Source: Gammaproteobacteria bacterium
Lineage (GTDB): Bacteria; Pseudomonadota; Gammaproteobacteria; UWMA-0217
Length of the DNA stretch: 10,001 bases
Reading direction: 5' to 3'
Assembly: GCA_027031685.1 (NCBI GenBank)
Contig: JALVPS010000413.1
Location: 1 to 10,001, forward strand
Within the stretch, counting starts at the first letter, position 1. Each line of letters starts with the position of its first letter. Below the pieces are notes generated by a model, which saw only the letters and a list, made by a program, of their open reading frames with translations, searched no databases and was not told the origin of the DNA. The translations under genes and the position numbers were made by a program. Positions 1-7,065 of the stretch are shown piece by piece.

Positions 1-691
1 GGGGGTGGTCGATGCGGCCCACCAGCCGCTCGCGCTTGCCGCCGAAGCCGGGCCGCTTCTCCACGGCGAAGCCGGCCGCCTGCAGGTCGCGCCGCACCTG
101 GCCGGCGGCGGTGTAGGTGGCGAAGGTGGCGCCGGGGCGGGACAGGCGGGCCACGGTGCGCAGCAGCTCCGCCTCCCACAGGGCGGGGTTGCGGGCCGGG
201 GCGAAGCCGTCCAGGAACCAGGCGTCCACCTGCGCGGCCAGGCGCGGCAGGGTGTGGCGGGCGTCGCCCAGCAGCAGGGTGAGGGTCACGCCCCAGTCCG
301 GGAACTCCAGCCGGTGCCAGCCGGGCAGCAGGGGCGGCCACTTTGCCACCAGGCGTTCGGCCAGGGGCGCCAGCGTTTCGAAGGGGGCCAGGGCGGCGCG
401 CAGTCGCTTGCGCGACAGGGGGTGGGCCTCGCAGGAGACGAAGTCCAGCCGCGCCCCGGGGCGGCGGGTGGCGCGCCACAGCCGCACCGTCACCAGAAAG
501 CTCAGCCCGGTGCCGAAGCCCAGCTCGCCGATGGTGAAGCGCCCGGCGGCCGGAAAGCGCGCCGCCAGGTCGTTGCCGTCGCAGAACACCACCTGCTTCT
601 CGCGCAGCGGGTCGGCGCGGCTGGCGTAGTGGTCGCCGTAGCGGGGGCTGTACAGGTGCGGTTCGTGCTGTTGCGGCGTATCGTCGGTCAC
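1..691 (-). CDS. mnmD: tRNA 5-methylaminomethyl-2-thiouridine methyltransferase MnmD (or N-terminal half of MnmC), 3' end outside window
   Basis: This enzyme uses S-adenosylmethionine to methylate the wobble uridine of certain tRNAs, the last step to 5-methylaminomethyl-2-thiouridine, in the cytoplasm. What is seen: 230 codons from a GTG at 691. They contain a SAM-binding glycine motif (IGELGFGTGLSF, residues 54-65) and the family hallmark DAWFLDGFAPARNPALW (residues 156-172), whose D161 matches the conserved Asp of the MnmC methyltransferase domain. The final residues (KRERLVGRIDHP) match the end of that domain, so the edge falls just where a stand-alone MnmD would stop or a fused MnmC would continue into its FAD oxidase half; the window cannot decide. 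GTG 691 is chosen because the same frame has a TAG stop at 719-721 and no better start; the nearby ATG at 702 is in another frame and hits a stop after four codons. Shine-Dalgarno is weak. Divergent from truD. Confidence 0.9.
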   Translation of the reverse strand, partial: MTDDTPQQHEPHLYSPRYGDHYASRADPLREKQVVFCDGNDLAARFPAAGRFTIGELGFGTGLSFLVTVRLWRATRRPGARLDFVSCEAHPLSRKRLRAALAPFETLAPLAERLVAKWPPLLPGWHRLEFPDWGVTLTLLLGDARHTLPRLAAQVDAWFLDGFAPARNPALWEAELLRTVARLSRPGATFATYTAAGQVRRDLQAAGFAVEKRPGFGGKRERLVGRIDHP

Positions 692-717
692 GGCTCGTTC
701 ATCAGGGGGAAAAGTGC

Positions 718-726
718 ACTATGCCA
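718..726 (-). promoter_or_regulatory. Candidate extended -10 promoter element for mnmD, overlapping the truD start codon
   Basis: Read on the minus strand, the sequence is TGGCATAGT: a TG one base upstream of a CATAGT hexamer that matches 4 of 6 positions of TATAAT, the geometry of an extended -10 promoter. It lies 26 bp upstream of the mnmD GTG and overlaps the truD ATG on the other strand. No good -35 is seen, which extended -10 promoters can tolerate. This is inferred from pattern only. Confidence 0.27.
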
Positions 727-1803
727 GACAGGGAAATCCGGCTGCCAGCACGCTGGCCGGCCGCCGCCACGCCGCCCTTGCGCAGTGCCCGGCTGCGCGT
801 CAGCCCCGAGGATTTCGTGGTGGAGGAGCTGCCCGCCGCGAGCCCCGACGGGGCCGGCGAGCACCTGTGGGTGCAGGTGCGCAAGCGGGGCTGGAACACG
901 GCCGACGTGGCCCGCGCGCTGGCGCGCTGGGCGGGCGTGCGGCCGCGCCAGGTCGGCTACGCCGGGCGCAAGGATCGGCACGCTGTCACCACCCAGTGGT
1001 TCAGCCTGCACCTGCCGGGGCGGCCGGACCCGGCGCCCGCCGCCTGGCCGACGGGCATCGAGGTGCTGGCCACGGCGCGCCACGGCCGCAAGCTGCAGCG
1101 CGGCGCCCTGCGCGGCAACGCCTTCCGTATCACCCTGCGCGCGGTGCGCGGTGACACCTCGGCGCTGGGCGACTGGGCCGAGGCCGTGGCGCGGCGCGGC
1201 TTCCCCAACTATTTCGGCCCGCAGCGCTTCGGTCGCGGCGGCGCCAACCTGGCCCAGGCGGCGGACTGGTTCGCCGGCCGGTATCGGCCGCGCGGCAAGG
1301 CGGCGGCCGGCATGCTGCTGTCGGCGGCGCGCGCCTTCCTGTTCAACCGCGTGCTGGCCGCGCGGGTGGCCGACGGCAGCTGGCGGCGCGCCCTGCCGGG
1401 CGAGCTCATGATGCTGGACGGCAGCCGCAGCCTGTTCGCCGCCCCGGACCCGGACGCCGTCCTGCAGGCGCGCATCGACGCCGGCGACGCCCACCCCACC
1501 GGCCCCCTGCCGGGCAAGCCCGCCGCCCTGCAGCCCGAGGCGGCGGTGGCCGCCCTGGAGCAGCGCGTGCTGCAGGATCATCCCGCCCTGCTGGCTGGCC
1601 TCGTCGCCCAGGGGGCGCAGGCCGCCCGCCGCCCCCTGCGCGCCCGTCCCGAGGGCGTCGCCGTGGCCGTGGACGGCGACAGCGTGATCCTCTCCTTCAC
1701 CCTCGGCGCCGGCAGCTACGCCACCGCCCTGCTGGGCGAGCTGGTGGAGACGGTGGCGGAGGGGCCGGTGGAGGGCAGGGATGCCACGCCCCGTGGTGCC
1801 TGA
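721..1803 (+). CDS. truD: tRNA pseudouridine(13) synthase TruD
   Basis: TruD isomerises uridine 13 in the D-arm of tRNA-Glu to pseudouridine. The 360-residue length fits the family (about 350 in E. coli). What is seen: an N-terminal segment SPEDFVVEELP (28-38), then the catalytic motif GYAGRKDRHAVTTQWFSLHL (79-98) carrying the presumed catalytic Asp85, a basic GALRGNAFRITLR stretch, and the family signature NYFGPQRFG (163-171). The rest is the TRUD insertion domain and the return to the catalytic fold. The ATG at 721 is preceded by AGGGGG at 704-709, a usable but rather distant ribosome site (11 nt). The gene diverges from mnmD with 29 bp between starts and converges on jetD with 22 bp between stops. 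In many gammaproteobacteria truD sits with ispF and surE; here it does not. No frameshift or missing key residue was found. Confidence 0.95.
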   Translation: MPDREIRLPARWPAAATPPLRSARLRVSPEDFVVEELPAASPDGAGEHLWVQVRKRGWNTADVARALARWAGVRPRQVGYAGRKDRHAVTTQWFSLHLPGRPDPAPAAWPTGIEVLATARHGRKLQRGALRGNAFRITLRAVRGDTSALGDWAEAVARRGFPNYFGPQRFGRGGANLAQAADWFAGRYRPRGKAAAGMLLSAARAFLFNRVLAARVADGSWRRALPGELMMLDGSRSLFAAPDPDAVLQARIDAGDAHPTGPLPGKPAALQPEAAVAALEQRVLQDHPALLAGLVAQGAQAARRPLRARPEGVAVAVDGDSVILSFTLGAGSYATALLGELVETVAEGPVEGRDATPRGA

Positions 1804-1825
1804 CCGGTGCGAGGCGGCGGGTGAT

Positions 1826-3001
1826 TCAGGGCGCCGCGCAGTGCCGCCGGCAGACGGCGCGGATGCGCGGCCAGGCCCATTCCCAGCCGATGCGTTCCTG
1901 TTCCAGGCGCACCCCCGGACGCCAGTGGCCTTGCCGCAGGCGGGCATAGAGGGCCTGCTCGTCGGGGGTGAGGCGGGCCAGTGTCTCGGCCGTGGCAGGG
2001 CGTGTCTCGTGGCCCCACAGGGCGCGATGGGCGAGCAGGGTGGCCTCGTCCATGAGCAGGGCGCGGGCTTGCGGCAGGTGCTGGCGCAGGCGGTCCAGGA
2101 TGACGAGGCCGTGCGTGTCGGTGTCGCCCCAGTAGTACACGGGCAGATCCCGCAGCCAGGGGATCCGGCCGTAGGCGTCCACGGCGTAGCCCTGGGCCAT
2201 GAACACCACCGCCCCGGGCAGCGCCTCGAAGGCCAGGCCGGTGCGCAGGTTCTCGACGATGAAGGCGAGCGCCGGTCGCAGGGGCAGCCGGGCGATGTCC
2301 GCCAGCGGCGCGGACAGGTCGCCCAGGCCGCCGAGCGGGGCGCGCAGGGCCGGATCGAGCAGTCGCAGGCGCAGCAGGGCGGGCTCGCGGCGCAGTCCGG
2401 CCAGCTGCAAGAAGTCGCCCCAGCTGGTGCCGTGCAGGGCGCGCAGCAACCGGGTGAGCAGGCCCCGGTGGGTCTCGGCCCACTTGCTGTCCAGCCCGGC
2501 GATGGGCAGCTGGCGCAGGTAGAGACCGCTGCGTGGGTGGGTCGCCAGCCAGGTCAGCAGGTCGCGCAGGCGCTGGAAGTCCGCCTCCGGCGCCGTCATC
2601 AGCCAGTCGATGTGGCCCGCCAGGGGCTCCGCGAGGGCGGGAAAGGCCCCGCTCAGCAGGGCGTGGCGCCGCCGCGCCAGGCGCCAGCGCGTCCCCTCAC
2701 CCAGCCAGTCGGCGATGCCCGCGGCATCCTCGAAGACCAGCCGCTCGGGCAGGCGCTGCGTGCCGGCGCGGGGCCACCGACGCTCGACCCAGTGGACCGT
2801 GCCAGGCCCGTCCCAGCGGGCCCACTGCTCGGCCCAGCGGCGTACGGCCGTCAGGTCGGCCAGCGCGAGGCGCTCGGTGGGCAGGCCCAGGGGCAGGGTC
2901 TGCGGCCAGCTGCCGCGGCCTTGCAGCCACGCACCGCGCTGGCGCTGGAAGCGCCGTTGCAGGCGCTGGCGGACGTCCTCGCTATCCAGCAGCGGCGGCA
3001 T
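1826..3001 (-). CDS. jetD: JetD, Toprim-domain nuclease subunit of type I Wadjet (DUF3322/DUF2220)
   Basis: JetD is the DNA-cleaving subunit of Wadjet, cutting plasmid DNA that the JetABC motor has reeled in. The 391 residues match the usual length. The N-terminal half is the DUF3322-like arm, and GLDSKWAETH (169-178) is a conserved JetD motif in the linker. The C-terminal half is the Topo VI A-like Toprim fold (DUF2220): an acidic residue in AFIVEN (E250) and the DxD pair in YYWGDTDTHG (D293, D295) are the expected metal ligands, followed by a conserved RLEQER near 365-370. The ATG at 3001 lies inside the end of jetC (20 bp overlap) without a clear Shine-Dalgarno, so translation probably depends on ribosomes finishing jetC. 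The stop is 22 bp from the end of truD, and no terminator hairpin with a T tract is seen between them. Function is inferred from the family and operon. Confidence 0.95.
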   Translation of the reverse strand: MPPLLDSEDVRQRLQRRFQRQRGAWLQGRGSWPQTLPLGLPTERLALADLTAVRRWAEQWARWDGPGTVHWVERRWPRAGTQRLPERLVFEDAAGIADWLGEGTRWRLARRRHALLSGAFPALAEPLAGHIDWLMTAPEADFQRLRDLLTWLATHPRSGLYLRQLPIAGLDSKWAETHRGLLTRLLRALHGTSWGDFLQLAGLRREPALLRLRLLDPALRAPLGGLGDLSAPLADIARLPLRPALAFIVENLRTGLAFEALPGAVVFMAQGYAVDAYGRIPWLRDLPVYYWGDTDTHGLVILDRLRQHLPQARALLMDEATLLAHRALWGHETRPATAETLARLTPDEQALYARLRQGHWRPGVRLEQERIGWEWAWPRIRAVCRRHCAAP

Positions 3002-6000
3002 GGTCGGGCAGGGCCAGGCGCCGCCGCGCGTGATCGTAGTCGATGGACAGGGTGGCCGAGTGGCGGCGCTCGCTGATGTCCACGAAACAGGCGCCGCCGA
3101 TGAAGGGCTCCAGGGTCATGACCGATTTCAGCGGCGTGGCGACGATCATCTGGAAACCGAACCGGTGGAAGATGTTCATGACCAGCTCGGTGAACTCGCT
3201 GTCGGCCTTGCCGAAGGCCTCGTCCAGCACCACGGGGGCGTACACGGGCGGCTCGCCCTCGCTGCCGCCCAGCTGGTAGTGCAGGGCGGCGGCCAGGCAG
3301 GTGGTGGTGAGCTTCTCGCGCTGGCCGCCGGACTTGCCGGCGCCGGAGCGGTACACCTCCACTTCGCGGCCCTCGACGTCGATCTCCCGGCCGATGAATT
3401 CCACGTGCTGGCGCACGTCCAGCACCCGGTTGCGCCAGCGTTGCTGCTCGGGGTCCTGGCCGCTCAGGCGGTGCACCAGGTCGCGCAGCACGGCAAAGCG
3501 CTCCTCGGCCCGCTCCCGGTCGGCGGCCCAGGCGTGCTGCAGCACCTCGCGCACCTGCTCGCGGAAGCGACGCACGTCCTCCAGGTGCCGGTCGGCCACC
3601 TCGATCTGCAGATGGGTGCCGATGTTGAACTCGGCCTCGGCCAGGCCGGCGTTGACCAGCTCCATGCGCTCGTGGATCTCCTTGCGGGCCTGGTTGATGT
3701 GGGTGTTGAGCGCGGCCAGGTTCTCGCTGCTCTGCTCCTGCAAGAGGTCGAAGAAGCGCTGTTCATGCTGCGGCAGGCCGTCGCGCTCGATGCGCTCCAG
3801 CAGGGCGAGGTAATCGGGCGCCGAGGCGGCGGTGTCGTCCATGTCGCCCGCCTCCATGGGCCATTCGCGGCGAAAATCGCGGAAACAGCGCTCCATGAGG
3901 CGCTCCTGCTCCGCCTGCTCCCGGGCGCGGGCCTGCTGTTCGGCGTGCAGGCCCCGTTCCACCCGGTTACGCAGGTTGTCCAGGCTGGCCAGGGTGACAC
4001 GCCGCTCGAGCGCCGCGAAGCGGCGGTCCAGGGCCTCGCGCAGCGGGGTGCTCAGCGTGCGTCCGGCCAGGCGGGCGTCCAGTTCGGCCCGTTCGGTCTG
4101 GTACTCGTTGCGACGCAGGGCCAGGGCCTGGCGGCGGGCGCGCAGCTCGTTGAGGGCATCGGTGGCCGCGCGCAGCTCCTGGCGGCGGGCCGCGATGCGC
4201 TCGCCCAGCTCGCGCAGGGCCGCGTTGCCCGCGCGCAGCTCGTCCAGCTGGCGTTGCAGGGCATCGACATGGGCCGCGGCCGAGGCCAGGTCGATTTCCC
4301 GCCAGGCGAGATTGGCCAGGCTCTGGCAGTGCAGCACGAGCTCGCCGTGCCGCTCGCGCTCGGCGGCCAGTGTGCGCAGCGCACTCTGCAGGGCGCCCAG
4401 GCGCGTCCCCAGCTGGCGGGCCTGGGCTTGGTACAGGGCCAGCTTCTCGCGATTGTCGAAGCCCAGCACCCAGCGGCGCCGGTCGTCGATGCGGTGGCGG
4501 TCGTCCTTCTCGTGGCGCCAGCGGTTGTGCTTGACCTGCCCCTGCACGGTGAGGGCCCGTTCCGCGGCGCGAAAGGCGTGCAGGTCGTCCACACAGGCAT
4601 AGTCGAAGCGGCGGGCGAGTTCCCCGCGCAGCCAGTCGGCGAACGGGCCGGGCTTGATCTCCAGCTTGGCCGGCAGGGCCTGCGGATGCAGGGGGCGGGG
4701 ACGGCGGTCCTGGTCTTCGCCCACGCGGTAGTACACCAGGCGCCGTCCCAGGCTGTGCTCGTTGACGTAGCGGCTCAGCGTCGGGTAGTGGCGCTCGCTC
4801 ACCAGCAGCGACAGGCCGAAGCCATGCAGGACACGCTCGATGGCCCCGCGCCAGGCGGCCTGGTCGGCGCGCACCTGCAGCAGCTCGCCGGCGAAGGGCA
4901 GATCGGTCTCGTCGATGCCCAGGTCGGCGGCGATGCGCGCCCGCAGCTCCAGCATGGCGGCGTCGATGTTGGAGGGCTGGCGTTGCAGGGCCTCGATCTC
5001 GCGGCGGATGGCCAGGAATTCCTGTTCCAGCTGGCGCTTCTCGTCCCGCAGGGCGTCGCGGCGTGCCTCGCTGCGCCGCTCGGTGTCGCGGCGCCGTTCC
5101 AGGGTCTCCCGGGCGCGCGCGGCGAGGGCCGCGCAGGCCTCGGCGCTGTCTGGCAGCTCGGTCGCCAGGGCGCGGCAGGCCGGCGCCAGCTGGGCACGCC
5201 TGGCCTCGCACAGGGCGTGCCGCTCCCGGGCCTGGGCCAGCTCGGCCTCCAGCTGGGCGATGCGCGCGCCGCCCTGCGCCCGATGCCGGTCGCGCAGGGT
5301 GTCCAATTCCTCCTGGAGCCGCTCGCAGCGGGCCTGCGCCTCGCTCTCGCGGCCGGCCAGGGTGGCGTCCTGCGTGGCCAGCTCGGCGCTGGCCGCGTCC
5401 AGCAGCGCCCGTCGGCGCTGGTCGCGGTAGGTGTCCAGGGCCTCCGACTGGGCGCGCAGGGCGTTCAGCTCGCGGGCCAGCGCCGCATGGCGCTGGTGGG
5501 CGTCGCGGGCCGGCGCCAGGGTCTCCACCTGACGGCGCGCCGTGACCACCGCCTGGTGGGCGCCGTCCAGCTCGGCGAATTCTTCCACCAGGCGCCGCGC
5601 CACCTCGAAGCTGCGCGGCGGCTCCAGCATGAACTCGCGGAGGAAGGCATTCAGGTCGCCCAGGTTCTTGGCCGACTGGGTCTTGTGCAGCAGGCGCAGG
5701 GCCAGCTCGGAGCCGATGGCCAGCAGGCGCCGCAGCCGCTCGCCGTAGGGGCGGAACTTGTCGAAGTGGTACACGTCGGGCAGGCGGTGCTTGAGGGCGC
5801 GCCGGTCCAGCTCGAAGTCGGCCAGCTCGGTGGCGATGGAGAAGGACCGCTCGGCGATGATGAAGTGCTTGACCACATCGGCGTTGCGGCTGGAGCGGCC
5901 GCGCAGCCAGAACAGTTGCACCAGGGTCACCACGCGCCCCTCGTCGTTCCGGTATTCCAGGGCTACGGCCGACCAGGTGGTGCCGTTGCGCAGGTGGTGG

Positions 6001-6332
6001 GTGGTGATCTCGCCGGTGGTCTCGTCCTTGCGGTCGGCCCAGGCGCCGCGCACGTAGGAGGCCAGGTTGCGGTCGTGGCGGCGCCCGTCGCCCTCGCGCG
6101 CGGCGGTGTTGAACGACAGCCACTGGGGTGGCACCAGCAGGGTGGCGATGGCGTCCAGCAGGGTGGACTTGCCGGAGCCGGAGCGGCCCACGAACAGGAA
6201 GCCCTCCTCGGCGATGGGGATGTCGTGCAGGCCGGAGAAGGTGCCCCAGTTGTACACCTGCAGGCGGCGCATGCGCATCTGGCGGGCGCGGGCCAGCGCG
6301 GTGTCGTCCCGGAACAGGTCGTGCGGCTTCAC
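2982..6332 (-). CDS. jetC: JetC, SMC/MukB-like ATPase of type I Wadjet
   Basis: JetC is the ATP-driven motor that dimerises, binds JetA and JetB, and extrudes DNA loops. At 1116 residues it has the family size. In order: an N-terminal ATPase lobe with Walker A GRSGSGKST (49-57, K55); the conserved LGDLNAFLREFMLEPP (224-239); a coiled coil from about 260 to 450 rich in Glu, Arg, Ala and Leu; a hinge-like globular part around 455-540 (DLPFAGELLQV, VLHGFGLSLLV, RLVYYRV); a second coiled coil to about 990; and the C-terminal ATPase lobe with signature SGGQREKL (1001-1008) and Walker B VVLDEAF (1034-1040, D1037 and E1038). All ATPase elements are intact. The GTG at 6332 is chosen because it overlaps the jetB stop by 4 bp (GTGA) and places the ATPase lobe at the very N-terminus; upstream in-frame sequence only duplicates jetB DNA in another frame. 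The 3' end overlaps jetD by 20 bp. Confidence 0.95.
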   Translation of the reverse strand: MKPHDLFRDDTALARARQMRMRRLQVYNWGTFSGLHDIPIAEEGFLFVGRSGSGKSTLLDAIATLLVPPQWLSFNTAAREGDGRRHDRNLASYVRGAWADRKDETTGEITTHHLRNGTTWSAVALEYRNDEGRVVTLVQLFWLRGRSSRNADVVKHFIIAERSFSIATELADFELDRRALKHRLPDVYHFDKFRPYGERLRRLLAIGSELALRLLHKTQSAKNLGDLNAFLREFMLEPPRSFEVARRLVEEFAELDGAHQAVVTARRQVETLAPARDAHQRHAALARELNALRAQSEALDTYRDQRRRALLDAASAELATQDATLAGRESEAQARCERLQEELDTLRDRHRAQGGARIAQLEAELAQARERHALCEARRAQLAPACRALATELPDSAEACAALAARARETLERRRDTERRSEARRDALRDEKRQLEQEFLAIRREIEALQRQPSNIDAAMLELRARIAADLGIDETDLPFAGELLQVRADQAAWRGAIERVLHGFGLSLLVSERHYPTLSRYVNEHSLGRRLVYYRVGEDQDRRPRPLHPQALPAKLEIKPGPFADWLRGELARRFDYACVDDLHAFRAAERALTVQGQVKHNRWRHEKDDRHRIDDRRRWVLGFDNREKLALYQAQARQLGTRLGALQSALRTLAAERERHGELVLHCQSLANLAWREIDLASAAAHVDALQRQLDELRAGNAALRELGERIAARRQELRAATDALNELRARRQALALRRNEYQTERAELDARLAGRTLSTPLREALDRRFAALERRVTLASLDNLRNRVERGLHAEQQARAREQAEQERLMERCFRDFRREWPMEAGDMDDTAASAPDYLALLERIERDGLPQHEQRFFDLLQEQSSENLAALNTHINQARKEIHERMELVNAGLAEAEFNIGTHLQIEVADRHLEDVRRFREQVREVLQHAWAADRERAEERFAVLRDLVHRLSGQDPEQQRWRNRVLDVRQHVEFIGREIDVEGREVEVYRSGAGKSGGQREKLTTTCLAAALHYQLGGSEGEPPVYAPVVLDEAFGKADSEFTELVMNIFHRFGFQMIVATPLKSVMTLEPFIGGACFVDISERRHSATLSIDYDHARRRLALPDHAAAAG

Positions 6333-6988
6333 GGCGTGTCCTCCGCCGCTGGGCCGGACCGTGCGCTGGCGGCATAGAGGGTGGACAGGGCGGCCACCTC
6401 CTCGGCGCCGAACATGAGCTTGAGCGAGGGCGACACCAGATAGCGGTCGTCGCTGCCGCGCACGCGGGCCAGCAGGTTGTTCTTCTTGGCCTTCTCGATG
6501 GCCGCGCGGGCCCGCTTGTCGAAGCCGGCGCGGTCGGTGCTGAGCCTGTGGCGGTACAGGCGCAGCTGCTCGAGCATGTCGTCCAGCGACACCACGGCCC
6601 GCTCGCCGCGCGTCTCGGCGGCGGTGAGCTGGCCGCGCAGGTAGAGCAGCAGAACGGAGTCGATGAAGGTCAGCGGCGAGCGGCGCAGCAGGATGGGCGC
6701 CTCCAGTTCGCCGGTGTCGGCCTGGCGGGTAAAGGCGACGCCGCTGTCGGCGTCCAGCACCAGGTCGAGGAACAGTTCCGCCAGACGTGAGCGGATGGCC
6801 GCCTCGTGCTGCAGCAGGGCCGGCCACAGGCGCGGGTGACGCTCGCGGTCCAGGGCGGGGCCGAGCAGCAGCTGCACCAGCACGCGGCGCGCGTTTTCGG
6901 GCAGCACGCCGGTGTCGCCGGGGTAGAGGGGCTGGGGCGCCGGGCCGGCGGAAGGGTCAGGGGGCGTGGTGTCGGTGGCTTCGCTCAT
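6329..6988 (-). CDS. jetB: JetB, KITE-like winged-helix subunit of type I Wadjet (DUF4194)
   Basis: JetB is the MukE-like accessory subunit that binds JetA and helps form the closed DNA-holding complex. The protein has 219 residues, normal for DUF4194. After a Pro/Thr-rich, probably disordered first 25 residues (SEATDTTPPDPSAGPAPQ) comes a helical winged-helix domain with the recognisable core RRSPLTFIDSVLLLYLR, a VVSLDDML helix and a second core AIEKAKKNNLLARVRGSDDRYLVSPSL near the C-terminus. The ATG at 6988 has only a weak purine stretch upstream. It lies 77 bp after the jetA stop, and the TGA overlaps the jetC GTG by 4 bp, so jetB and jetC should be translationally coupled. No cysteine clusters, signal peptide or membrane segment is seen. 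Identity is strengthened by position between DUF3375 and SMC-like genes. Confidence 0.92.
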   Translation of the reverse strand: MSEATDTTPPDPSAGPAPQPLYPGDTGVLPENARRVLVQLLLGPALDRERHPRLWPALLQHEAAIRSRLAELFLDLVLDADSGVAFTRQADTGELEAPILLRRSPLTFIDSVLLLYLRGQLTAAETRGERAVVSLDDMLEQLRLYRHRLSTDRAGFDKRARAAIEKAKKNNLLARVRGSDDRYLVSPSLKLMFGAEEVAALSTLYAASARSGPAAEDTP

Positions 6989-7029
6989 GTCGCTCGTGTG
7001 GCCCGCGCGTCTCGATGGCGGGCAATGGG

Positions 7030-7062
7030 GGCAGTGTAGGGTGGCATCGCGGCAGTGCAAGG
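7030..7062. repeat. Imperfect 12 bp direct repeat in the jetA-jetB spacer
   Basis: GGCAGTGTAGGG (7030-7041) and GGCAGTGCAAGG (7051-7062) agree at 9 of 12 positions and start 21 bp apart, two helical turns on the same face of DNA. They sit in the only non-coding gap inside the Wadjet operon. No function can be assigned; the match may be chance in GC-rich sequence. Confidence 0.3.
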
Positions 7063-7065
7063 GGG

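Noticed and set aside
688..1947. A 419-codon minus-strand open frame opposite truD
   Set aside because: Repetitive low-complexity Gly/Ala/Arg/Gln sequence antisense to a clear TruD; no domain and no ribosome site.
3967..6375. An 802-codon minus-strand frame within jetC
   Set aside because: Pro/Arg/Ala-rich out-of-frame shadow of jetC; the jetC frame carries all ATPase motifs.
2610..6377. A 1255-codon open frame on the plus strand antisense to jetC
   Set aside because: Its Gly/Ala/Gln/Val/Leu-rich composition is what results from reading the complement of GC-rich, GC3-biased coding sequence. It has no recognisable domain, while the minus strand encodes the full JetC motifs.
6333..6827. In-frame upstream extension of jetC by 165 codons
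   Set aside because: It overlaps jetB in another frame and has no JetC-like residues; GTG 6332 with a 4 bp overlap of the jetB stop and the ATPase lobe at the N-terminus is far better.
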